Source: Acanthococcus lagerstroemiae
Lineage: Eukaryota; Arthropoda; Insecta; Hemiptera; Eriococcidae
Direction: 5' to 3'
Assembly: GCA_031841125.1 (NCBI GenBank)
Contig: CM063114.1
Location: forward strand, 35,485,574-35,549,573
Length of the DNA: 64,000 nucleotides
Each line of letters opens with the position of its first letter. Position 1 is the stretch's first letter. The notes below the pieces were generated by a model, which was given only the letters and a program-made list of their open reading frames with translations, made no database searches and was not told the origin of the DNA. Below, piece after piece: positions 46,069 to 56,530 of this stretch. The translations under genes were made by a program, and so were the position numbers.

Positions 46069-46300
46069 GGGTATCTACTATTTTCCGAGGATAAAATTCC
46101 CTGAATTTTCCAGATTTTTTCAGATTTCTACAGTCCATTTTCCAAGTTTTTCGTACAAACAAATTATTTAAAAAAAAAAAAGTTCAATTGAGTCTGACAG
46201 AGAAAATTGTACAATACTTTCACATTATAAATTTTTTTTTCAAAATTCCCTGACTTTTTCCTGACTTTCAGAATTTCCAGAAAAGTGGCCACCCTGTTCA
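46069..46300. mobile_element. hAT-like MITE inside the foldback left arm
   Basis: Left end CAGGGTATCTACTATTTTCC; right end complementary to CAGGGTGGCCACTTTTCTGG, with TTCCCTGA/GAATTTTCCAGA phrases repeated on both sides. A clean 8-bp TSD is not visible. Copy A2 (14.5 kb) lacks the insert at the equivalent position, which supports insertion. Confidence 0.62.
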
Positions 46301-46939
46301 TGACCTCGGCGGAGTGGTCTCGAAAAACCGGGAAAGAATTGTGAGAAACTGGAATTTGAGATAAAGGTCGTTTTATAGGTTTTTCAGATTACTATGAATT
46401 AAATTCTGGGCGTAATTTTTATATCCGAGCCCCTAGGGAACCATTAGAGAGGATGGGGTAAAATATCAGTCATCCTTCCAAGATTATATTCAATTTATAG
46501 GTTATCGAGGTCGCCGAATCAAACTGTGGGGTAATTTTTACATTTAACCCCCCTAAGGTACCACTGAAGAGGGTGTGGTAAAATATTAGTCTTTTTTCAA
46601 GATGGTGTTCGATAGATCGGGTTCTGAGATCGCTGAATTCAATTTTTGGAGTTGCCTTTTATGCTCTCGACTACATAAAGTACTACTGCAGGCGCGGGAG
46701 TCAAAAATTTGTCATTTTTTCCAAGATAATATTCAATTTACAGGTTTTCAAAGTCTCCAAACATGAATTTCTAAATTTTAATAAAATTATCAAGACCTGC
46801 AGATCGAATATCATCTTCGAAAAGTGACTAATATTCGACCCCCGCACCTGCAGAGGTACTTCATGAGGTTGACCACAGAAAGTACCCCAGAATTGAATTC
46901 ACTGACCTCGAAAACCTACAAATCGAATATAAAAAAAAA

Positions 46940-47055
46940 GGCCACCCGGCCACTGATGCGATGCCCGAATGGGTAGTTTCCGGTGCCGGGGGTGCGGTGT
47001 CATAGGGGCCACTTTGGCATGCGTTCATCGCCATACGTTCCACCACACCATCTCA
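46940..47055 (+). mobile_element. SINE-C copy 2 inside the foldback right arm
   Basis: GGCCACTGATGCGATGCCCG, GGGTGCGGTGTCATAGGGGC, CACTTTGGCATGCGTTCATC and CCACCACACC match the 18.4-kb copy. It interrupts the foldback unit between AATCGAATAT and CATCTC-like sequence. A run of A precedes it; no TSD is clear. Confidence 0.75.
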
Positions 47056-47510
47056 AAAAAATGACAATATTTCACGCCAACTCCCCCCAGTGTGGTCCAC
47101 CAATGGGTCGGATGTCAAATTGTCTCCAGAATTGAATTCAAAGACCTCGAAAACTGGCACATCGACGCTTATCTCGTATTTCAATTTTTCATTATTCATC
47201 GCTTCTCTTTTGAAGCCTGTCCCCCAGAGTCATTAACCTACATTGAGAAATCAACTTATTTTATTTTCGATCTATATTGAATGAACTTTTGAAGTTTGGG
47301 CAACTAAGTTTCTAACAGATTAGGGACTGCGAAAAAAAAATTTAAGAACGTCAAACTCTGCACTTTTCCATAAGAAGGAAAGGGGACTGGAGGCATGTCT
47401 TCCGCTTATCAAATCGACCTGAAACTTTGTACAGGAATTTTATTTGATTGAAACCCATCTAGAGGTCCACATAAAATTCGAAAAAAAATCCACCATAAAT
47501 AAGGGCTATT

Positions 47511-48924
47511 ATCAGGGCTCGAGTTTTTAAGCGCTAAGAACTCAAATGAAGGCCGTATTGAAAGTCTCTAACAAGAGCTAGTCCACTAAAATTGTCCTTA
47601 TAAAAATGAAATATTTTCAAAAAAAGTAAAATAGTCAAAAAGTCCTTATAAAACTATGGCTCCATGGGTATCAAACAAGGTCTTGGAAAACTGAACCTAA
47701 TTTTTGTATTTCCATTCCTCCCAAACTACGTACAACGTAATTTTGGATTAAAATACTTTATTGCAACAAATAATAAGGTGGTTCCGATTTGTCAATTTTT
47801 TTTTCTAAGTGAAATGAATATTTACGGAAAATTGTACCATCATAGAAATGTGATCGATTAGTCCTGACAAAAATTGGAAATTTAACTTTATGTGATAGCA
47901 TAGCTCATACAAAGAAACTAAGAATGATTAACGACAAATTGTAGTCAGTTTGAAAAAATAATCAAATCATTGAGACCGAAGTTTCGTGAAGAAAGATTAA
48001 AATTCGAAAAACCAGGCAACATTGGAAATTTATCAAACTTTGATATCAGAAATCTTCAACCAACTCCAACCCAAAAATCCGGCCAGATTTATGATACGTG
48101 ATCAAATAATCATGATAAATCATCTCAAGCTTCGAAAACTGGTCACTTCTTATACGACATGTCAATGACATTTCTCCGTTAACATTATTGTAAGTAAAAT
48201 GATACCAAAATTATGTTAGCGCATATTTTAGGTAAAATCCTTTATTTTGCACGTTTGACCTTTTTTAGCACGTATTTACGCCATATTTGACGAGTTTTTC
48301 CGTTATAGCCCACATTTTCGAGTAATTATGATTTTCTTATGTTTCAATTTCGAAAATTCCAAAAGTTTTTTCGTTAGAAAAGCAACTTTGTCTTTCTTCA
48401 GTCAAAATAAACGACCATAGAAAAACTTTTAATTAAATCTGAAATGATCAATTATTACACCTCTTAGAGCCCCGTAAGAAGATACCTTTTTTAAAGCACA
48501 TATTGTTGCATATTTTTGATTTTTACCGCATATTTTCTGCATATTTCTGAAAAATAAGCGCATATTTTACTCTTTTTAGAGCATAAGAGCCCAAGCCCTA
48601 ATCATCGTACTAGAATAGAATTATGCTACATGAAACTAGAATGATACTCAGAATTATATTTCAAAATCGTTCGAAAAAAACAAAAGTGGGGACAGAATCC
48701 ACCAAACAGGTATAACTTTTTATCCCCCTTCCCCCTACACCATATTGGCATCTTTAGCTTATAAAAAATTTTATTGTCGTAAAACTTTGAGCCATCAATT
48801 TGTGAGATTTAAAAAAGTCATCTCCCTTCTTGCCATAGGTTTCCGTGTGACCCCTGTGTTGATCCAACAATAGGTACCCATGTTTAGACAAAAACACCAT
48901 ACAGTTATGAGATGATGAGTATTA
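47511..48924. other. Unassigned AT-rich sequence
   Basis: Phrases such as GCGCATATTTTA(GG/CTC) and GCATATTTTTGATTTTTACC near 48220-48580 recur loosely with TTTTTAGCACGTATTTACG; no defined unit and no gene. Confidence 0.35.
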
Positions 48925-49095
48925 GGATGGTCGTTATTCATCTTAGTCCACTTTGTTTTTGAATTTTCTTGGGTTTCCTTCCTAAGTCGGTTCCAAAAAA
49001 AAAAAAAAAATCCTGAAAAGACCGATCGAATTAGGGGAGCCCGTGCCATAAGCCCCCCCCCTTCTTATAAGAAAAATACACACCGTATAAACATA
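48925..49095 (+). repeat. Foldback-family arm fragment (copy A5)
   Basis: GTCGTTATTCATCTTAGTCC, a poly(A) run, then GACCGATCGAATTAGGGGAG, CCCGTGCCATAAGCC and TTCTTATAAGAAAAATACAC, the order seen in copies A1 and A6. Confidence 0.6.
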
Positions 49096-49941
49096 TAAAA
49101 TGTTTGGTTTGTGTTTACTGTATTCATTTTTTCAGGTTTCAATTTGATTTTGATTCGGATTCATATTCGAATTATATCTGGACTCATACTGTATTCGGTT
49201 TCTATGCTCCGATTTCATTTTAAAGCTTTCTTTCTTCTGTATAGTTATACAGAACTATGCCAGGTTTTAGGAAAGGGATCTCAGGTGTGAAAGGAGAGAC
49301 GGAGGATGTCAATTTTAGTACATCCTCGGATCGTCTTGTAAGGTACTTTCCAAAATTCTCCCATAGTCGTAATGTAGAAATAAATACCGGTAGAGAAATA
49401 AAATTGACGAATTCAAATGCTAAGAACTACGCTAGGTTTCAGGAGGAGGTCCATTTTTGGTCTCAGGAGGAAATGAAGGGGGCTGAAAGATAATTTGAGT
49501 ATGCATTCGGATCTGCCCCTTGCAGAACTATTTAAAATTCTGCCAGCGTCCTAAAGTGGAAATATACCAGTAGAGTAACAAAATTGATGAACTTGAACAC
49601 TAAGAGCTACAATTGATTCGGAGAGGGATCCGCTATTGGTTCAAGGACGAGTATACGAGAACTCCCTCTGATACAACTTTCAACTTGGGCAACATTGATA
49701 TCAAAATGGAGCTTAATGACCCTGAAAATCCTAATATTGATGTAATTTATTTTTATAATTTTTCCATGTGATTCCCACCTCCACCTTAGAAGCATTAATT
49801 TTCAAAACTGTCAAATTCTTGTCGAAATCGAATTTAGCGATATGGAGAAATCATGATTAGATATCCACATCATATTTTAGGGGAACTTGACCGTCAAACT
49901 TCTTCGCTAATACCGCCATTTTCAACTGAGGGTTAAACTTA

Positions 49942-50177
49942 CAGCTCCGTAAAGAGAAAAAGAGGGCCCGGGGAATTTCCACGGGGCCCCTTCCTTCCAG
50001 TTCATTTTTTTCTTTTGTCACATTGGAAACAATAAGTGTAAGAAGTGATTGCTGATTTGATGTACAGTATGATGTAGTCGTAAGCGTTGAAATTCAGGTC
50101 TTTTAAAAATATCGGGCTTTCCTGAAAGTCGGGGCCCGGGGTATTTCCCCCTTTCACCCTCCCTCTCGACTGGGTTG
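49942..50177. mobile_element. hAT-type MITE, copy 2 of the 27017 family (236 bp)
   Basis: Left end CAGCTCCGTAAAGAGAAAAA, right end complementary to CAACCCAGTCGAGAGGGAGG. Octamers taaactta (49934-49941) and caaactta (50178-50185) match at 7 of 8. The interior is shared with 27017-27272. Confidence 0.88.
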
Positions 50178-50185
50178 CAAACTTA

Positions 50186-52690
50186 TATCAAAATTTAAAC
50201 TGATTGGCCTTACCGCCCCCCTCTTCTGACGATTTCATTATTCTTACTATTGAAAGTTCTAAAAGTTTCACTTATATAGTTCTTAATGAAACTAATAAAC
50301 CGAACATTAGACTCCCTGGCTCGCAGGCTTAACCCCCTCCCCCGACATTCCCTATTAGTTAATTATGAACATGAAGATTTTGGATCATCGTGCGCTCTGT
50401 GTTATTCTAGTTTCATGTAGCATAATTTTACTCAAGTCTGATGAATTTTGCTATTTTAAAGACCAATTATGAGGGAACGAAGTGGAGGGGCCATTTAGAA
50501 CCTATTCGAAATCAGCGTGAAAAATAAATCTGGGAAAGTTTGTTTGCTGCATTTTGGTGTAATTTTCATCCCCCCCCCCCAAATTTGAATTTTTCAGTAC
50601 CCCGATTTCAAACGAATTCAATTTGAACGGAATAATTTTTTTAATGCTCAAAATATTTTCTTCTTTGAGGACATGTGTGATATTCGCCTCAGTTTCTATA
50701 AAGACGATTTTTGATAATGAAGTGTTTGCTGACGAACCATTATGTAAATCCTGTGTTAAACTTTCAGGCCACGGTACATGTTGAAATTACTTAAAAATCT
50801 GAAAATTGAATGACATTACTTTCATAGATAAGAGAAAACTTTCGGGGATGGCCCGGTCAAATTTCGAAAATTTTCAAAATAAGGGGCACCCTAATGATTA
50901 CGTAGTCTCGCTGCAGAATAAAAAACATCACGGGCGGTCAGTAAAAATTCTTTTCATTGTTTTGACTTCGTATCTAAATGACCACATCACAATGAAAATT
51001 CAGACAAGAATTTCATCCTATACTTCGTGAGAACAATATATGTAACCTAATTTTTTTAGCTTAACTATTTATTATGTTCGACTTGTCACGTATAGAATCG
51101 TTTTATTCTAACTGTCTCTTTTTCGTTATTTTTCCCCTTACGTCCCCTCCTTTCAATTTTTTTTGTATTACAAAAACTCGCGGATTATGTAGTCGGCACC
51201 GATTTCCAAAACATCACGTTCTACCGATTGAGAGTTGAGGCCATTATAACTGTTCCTGATTTTTTAACACTAAACGAATGATGGAGGAAAAATGTGCAGG
51301 TGGAATCATTGTCTGTTTTACGACCCCCAATGTTTATAAACCCGTGTTGCAAGATCTTTGACTTCTTATATTCTTACACCGCGTCTACTTAAACGCATTT
51401 TAGGTAGATTTTTACTAGAACCGTTTTTTTTTTTTTTTTTGTAATCAGTGAAAAATGAATAAAGAACGTCAGAAAATAGACCCGGGCGGAAGGTTCGACT
51501 GTGTAGACATTTTGGGGAACCAAGTCGGCGTTTTCTTTTTACTCGCGACCCATCGTTTTTCAAACGCATTCATCAACCAGTTTTACACAATTTCGTGTTT
51601 CCCATGCCAGCATTTCGTTTTCGTAAAATCGAACTAAATTCTTCGTGAAAAGTATAAAATGTTTCTAACACGCACAAGATTACAATTAAATCTGAATAAT
51701 TAATACATAAATTAACCTATAACGGTTCCCAAATAAAGAGGCGAAAGTCTCCGCTGATAAGAAATAATGGCAGCAGCATGCGACTTTACGGAAACACACA
51801 AGGCAAATTTAATATGCAAAATGGGCCGATTTATAGAAAATACAGATGCCGTACGTGGAACCCACATTGCCGGCTTTTACACCAGAGCATCGCAAATTTG
51901 GAACCAAAATCAGTGTGTCGTTTGAAATGATTTTTTTAGCGTGTGTTTGTGTGCGCTGCTTCATTAAGATTATTTGTTAATAATGTTATATATGTACAGC
52001 GTACGTATAGTGTATGCGCTCTAATTCCTCGAAACACTGCTAGTCCAAATTGACCTACAAAAAATTACACAACCTCTCGATGATGCAAATTACTCTCTTG
52101 GAAACGTCTAAATTCTCACCATACAATGACAATAACACTGCTTACGAATTATCGTATGTAATATTTGGGCGAAAGGGCCAAGTTATTGGTGATCGAGTTA
52201 CGAATGTATAATAAATGGGAATCGAGCACTCGTTTTCATTTTACATCTTTACCTGTCATAGTATAGAGTAATCCGAGAGTGCTGTCCGCTAAAGTCAGGT
52301 GTAGTGGATCAAAACACTGTAATTTTACGTAATTTTTCTGCTAGTCGTGGACGAGGCCGTGCTGGTCATCGGCATCCGCAATTAAAATACTTTCACGTTC
52401 TGACAAGACGCTGTCAACGGACGACACTAGAAATTTCTCACAATATAGGAACACTGAACGGGAAAAAAAAGTTTGACGTAAAAACTGCTTACAGCTGAGC
52501 ATAAGTGGTGAAACTGAAGGCAGAAAGGCCAAGACACAACTTTCCGTTCTCAGGGAAGTAACTTTCAGGTCCTATTTAGAAGCAGTTACGATATTTTTGT
52601 TTGGAAAGGTCATAAACAGAATTCTTCAGATCTTCATTTCTAGGGAGAAAAAAGTGAAAATAATTGGCTTAAATATTTTGAAGTGTGCTC
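50186..52690. other. Unassigned sequence
   Basis: C tract near 50571-50580 and T tract near 51425-51440. No motif-bearing frame. The part 51700-52580 is the least repetitive. Nothing supported. Confidence 0.4.
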
Positions 52691-52699
52691 CCTTTGGGC

Positions 52700-53690
52700 C
52701 AATCGAATTAGGGCAACAAGAGGCCGAGTCTGAATATAAGCAACGTGAAAACCAACAAATTCGAAGTCAAGAAGGGAGTCCAACAGGGATGCTTTCTGTC
52801 ACCCATGCTCTTCAATCTCTACCAAGAGGAGATATTCCGAATAGCCCTGGAGGATAGAAAGGAAGGGCTGAAAGTAAACGGAGTACTTATCAACAATATT
52901 CGTTACGCGGACGACACAGCAATAATAGCGGATAAATGCGGGGATCTCCAGGAATTAGTAAAACGCATTAACGAAGTAGGACGTCAATACGGACTCACAA
53001 TTAACGTCAGAAAAACGAAATCCATGGTCATCAGCAGAGAACAGCGCGACGAAATGAGATTAGCTATTGGTGATCAGACTGTTGAGGAGGTATCCAGCTT
53101 TAAATACCTCGGAACTGTACTCAACAACAAATGCGACGACGATGAAGAAATAAAAATACGGATTGGACAGGCTAAAACCGCATTCCAGAAACTCCGGTCA
53201 TACTTGACGCGACGGAACGTACCGTGGGACCTCCGGCTAAGGGTAGTGAAATACTATACATGGCCGATAATTCTCTACAGAATAGAGACCTGGACCCTGA
53301 AAGTCAAATCGATTAATCGGATAGATGCATGCGAAATGTGAACGGATGCTGAGGATCTCATGGACTGAAAGAGTCAGTAATGCGGAAGTTCTACGACGAG
53401 CTGGTGTTGACAGAGAAATACTGAGCCTAGTCAAGACTCGAAAGGCGGCGTACCTGGGGCACATACTCAGAGGAGAAAAGTACTGGCTACCGAGATTAGC
53501 ACGGACAGGGAAAATTGAAGGCAAAAGAGGCATCGGCAGGAAACAATTGTCCTGGCTGCGGAACCTTCGGCAATGGTGCGGTATCGCGGATGCGGAAACA
53601 ATATTCAGAATGGCTGAGTGAAACGAACTCGTTGATAGGATACGACGAAGGCATCAATAAACACCATACGCGCGACGGCGCACGGAACTA
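52700..53690 (+). pseudogene. RTE-like LINE RT palm-to-C-terminus, with GAA tail
   Basis: One frame from about 52740 to 53341 reads KKGVQQGCFLSPMLFNLYQE, then motif C NNIRYADDTAIIADKCGDLQ (YADD intact near 52901-52912), GLTINVRKTKSMVISREQ, FKYLGTVLNNK and LRLRVVKYYTWPIILYRIET. At about 53338, after RIDACEM, a small deletion shifts the frame; the next frame continues CERMLRISWTERVSNAEVLR, YLGHILRGEKYWLP, GKIEGKRGIGRKQLSWLRNL, to a stop near 53620. This is a different RTE-like subfamily (the common endonuclease-reverse transcriptase type of insects) and the best preserved RT here. The 3' end is a GAAGAAGAAGAGAG run near 53688-53703, as expected for RTE-type tails. It is 5' truncated, with endonuclease and fingers missing. 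Confidence 0.88.
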
Positions 53691-53929
53691 GAAGAAGAAG
53701 AGAGTACAAATGTAAAAGCAGAGTTCTGTCTCAGTTAAGTGGCCTCTGAAGAGCGTTACAAGGTCATATGAAGGTCACTGACCTTTCGAGTGGAGTTTAT
53801 TGGCCTCGAGTGCAGGGTTCATTGACCTTTATTGATCGGCTGGCGATTTTTGGCCCGAGAGTAGATCTTTGATATAACCTAACCCGTTCCCCACACCTCT
53901 GCTGAACCTATATCTCAGGATGGTCTTTA

Positions 53930-54110
53930 TATTCGAACATACGAATTTATACGATACGTTCCTCCAGATCGGTTCCAATAAACTAAAATTCCCAAAAAGT
54001 TTCAGCTCGATCGGGTAAAGGGAACGCGTTCTGCAAGCCCCCTTCCCTTCTTATAGGAAAGCACATCAAGTTTGGATGTTTTCACATTGTATTTTTCTCA
54101 GTCAGTAAAA
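53930..54110 (+). repeat. Foldback-family arm fragment (copy A6)
   Basis: GATCGGTTCCAATAAACTAA, TTTCAGCTCGATCGGGTAAA, GGGAACGCG, CCTTCCCTTCTTATAGGAAA, then TCTCAGTCAGTAAAATCGC, in the family order. Confidence 0.6.
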
Positions 54111-54289
54111 TCGCTAAAAATACGCACGTATTTTAGTAATCCTTAAGCTCAAATTTGGTTTGTAGCGTTTTGAGATGGTATCTTGAGTGCTTTTCAAAAT
54201 TTTGTTCACCTTGGGCCCAGCCCTCTCCAGGTATCAGTTAATGAATTTGGTAGGAGATAAAGAAAGGGGAGTTGAGATTACAACGTAGC

Positions 54290-54677
54290 CAGGGACGTAC
54301 CGAAGTTTTCCCGAGGAGGGGGGCGGTAAAAATTGTGAAAGTCCCAACTGACTGAACTCAGAATTCCCAAGTATCAAAGCAAAAAAAGAAAGATAGGAAA
54401 AAAAACACTTTTGACCTGATTTTCCCAACTGACTCAACCTCAAAATTCCAAGGATCAATACAAAAGAAGAAAAACCTTTTAACCTTTTGACTTTGTTGGG
54501 TTTTCCCAACTTCTCAACTCAATTCCCAAGAGTATCAAAGAAAGAAAGGGAAAAAAAAACCTTTTAACTTGTTGGATTTTCCCAACTCGCCTAACTGAAA
54601 TTGTAAATTTTCCCAACTGCTGAATGGAAAAATTCCTACAGAGAGGGGGGATGCCCCCCCCCATCGGTACGTCCCTG
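54290..54677. mobile_element. hAT-type element of the CAGGGACGTACCGA family, complete (388 bp)
   Basis: The termini are CAGGGACGTACCGA at the left and its complement at the right, with G/C-rich subterminal runs. Octamers aacgtagc (54282-54289) and aatgtagc (54678-54685) match at 7 of 8. Inside are about three tandem units of 85-100 bp with CCCAACTGACTCAAC, CAAAATTCC, AAGGATCAATACAAAAG and CTTTTGACTTTGTTGG. Relatives at 38090-38354 and 60218-60438. No transposase. Confidence 0.9.
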
Positions 54678-54689
54678 AATGTAGCCTAC

Positions 54690-56359
54690 CACATTAGATA
54701 TCAAAATCAAAACGGTGTTATGGTGTGCTTATTTTGTGCTGTTATCGCTAAACCCGAATGTTTCTTTTTCCTGTACACATTCAGAGATAGGAGGGAGGCT
54801 GTTTATATGCATCTGTGGATGTATCATAAGTACTATTTTGCGCCGCTGAGCCACATTTCTGTGTGCACTATAATGGTCAGGGCCCGGATTTTTAAGCAAA
54901 AACTTTTTTTCTTCTTTCTAGCCTAGCCTCTTTGGCCTATTGAGGTTTTCTGGAATCAGGAAATCGTGAAACTAGTGAGCTAACTTTTATACGGCCTTTT
55001 TTGGACTATTTTTCCTTTTAAAAAAATGTTTTACCTAAAATTGATGTTTTTAGAGACTTTTTGGGACTATTTCAGCTAGAAATCCAGTTTTTGAAACTAT
55101 TTTATCAATTTTCAATTTTTTGGAAAAACTAATTTCAATACTTCGAAAATTTTCAGCTCCGATTTTTGAAACACGATTTCAAACACTCCTTGCTCCTCTA
55201 CACTCGTCGCAGTCCAACAAGCCGCTTATGAAAGAATTCGTCTAATGCAAAAGAATGTATTTTGGTGAATTGGAGAAGAAAAATTGTTTGCCGGTTACAG
55301 TGAGATTCAGGGACGTAACCAGAAACTATTATTCCAGGATGGGTCAAAGTGGGCCACAACAACCTTTAGGGAGGCCTTATTCTCGCATCTGTGTTGACTT
55401 TCGAGCCCCTGTGGAGGGGAAAGGGGACTATTCCAGTAACTGAATCGCTTTTATTCAGAAATATGATTAGGAATCGATTGTAGAAACTATTTTTCTGTTT
55501 ATAAGTTCGCAATTCTCAACCGGCGTGACTTCTCAAAAGAAAGAAAATGAAGTACCTGCACAAGTAACTTGACAGCCCAACCCTGGACTTACTAGACCAA
55601 CCAGTTACCACCAGTTTGACCTAGTCTCAAGATTTTTTTAGTCAATTGTTATTTCCATTTACTTATTTGTAATTTGTTTACGTGTTTTTTTGTGTTTTTT
55701 TTGTCTGTATTTTGTTACATACATCACTTACTCCTCTAAACAGTTAAGGTAATGTCAGTGGACAACTAATTAAGCCATGTAACATGTAACTTTTCGTGCT
55801 ATCTATACATTAATGCTCTAACCTGGGCAGGTTGTATACTGAAAAAAGAAAAAAAGAAACGTACTCGTAGTACAACAATTAACACTAACTACAATAAAAC
55901 ACTTTCTAAGATTATTATGTTTAACAAAAATACCAAAAAGATTATTTAAATCAAGAAAATACCGATGCCTGATAATGTAACTTGATAGTATGATTATACT
56001 TATCCAGTTTTGATTTGGATTATGTTTGATTCTGAGAAGAGGATCTAACACCAGGATATGTTCGGTTTTTTTTTTACCAACTTCTTTGTACTCATTGTCA
56101 GCTAAGCCATTCGACCTATGCCAAGTTTTTGTCATTTGAGGACAAATTTTAAAAACAGAACTTACTTAACTGAACTCTGCCTGGCTGTTACTAATGTTTA
56201 CAAATTCGTTGGAAAGTAATCAACCCTTTCTTGACGATTCAAGCTTGCACAATTTAGCCAAAATGTGTAAATTTATAGCTTATCTCGCATAACGTAGCTC
56301 ATGTGGGCAACGGGGTCACAGTGTTATCTGACTGAAAATGTTTGATGATCTGGATATCA
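54690..56359. other. Unassigned sequence
   Basis: At 55307-55440 CAGGGACGTAACCAG and an inverted GGGACTATTCCAGTAACTG suggest another hAT-like element, but no TSD is visible, so it is not called. Otherwise nothing. Confidence 0.4.
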
Positions 56360-56367
56360 ATATTTCT

Positions 56368-56522
56368 CAGTGGCGTAGCCAAGGAGGAAGAGGTGATCGA
56401 GGGAGTCTGGACCCTTGCGAGTGCGTTAAATAGTGGGTTCCCTAATTTTAGCATCCTTTCCAACACCTCTCCCACTGTGGTCAAGATCAGACCCCCCACG
56501 AACACTAGGCTGGCTACTACTG
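56368..56522. mobile_element. hAT-type MITE, 155 bp
   Basis: Left end CAGTGGCGTAGCCA, right end complementary to CAGTAGTAGCCAGC; perfect octamer atatttct on both sides (56360-56367 and 56523-56530). Confidence 0.92.
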
Positions 56523-56530
56523 ATATTTCT

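Larger units (their letters stand above)
45798..47510. repeat. Long imperfect inverted-repeat (foldback) element, both arms
   Basis: The left arm (45798-about 46680) runs GCCCTTATTT, GCAGGTCGATCGGATAAGGG, TTATGGGAAATTACAG, TCTCTAATTGCG, TCTCAGATTTCGAAAAC. It continues with two to three units of about 130 bp (TCGCCGAATCAAACTG, GGGGTAATTTTTACATT, ACCCCCCTAAGGTACCA, GGGGTAAAATATTAGTC). The right arm (about 46790-47510) carries the same units and outer segments as reverse complement, ending GATCGACC-like (AATCGACCTGAAACTTTG) and AAATAAGGGCT. The centre is near 46690-46780. Arms are diverged, so it is old. No ORF. A hAT-like insert lies in the left arm and a SINE-C copy in the right arm. Confidence 0.78.

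Noticed and set aside
55307..55445. Further hAT-type MITE
   Set aside because: Termini are suggestive (CAGGGACGTAACCAG and an inverted counterpart), but flanking octamers do not match and the right end is unclear.
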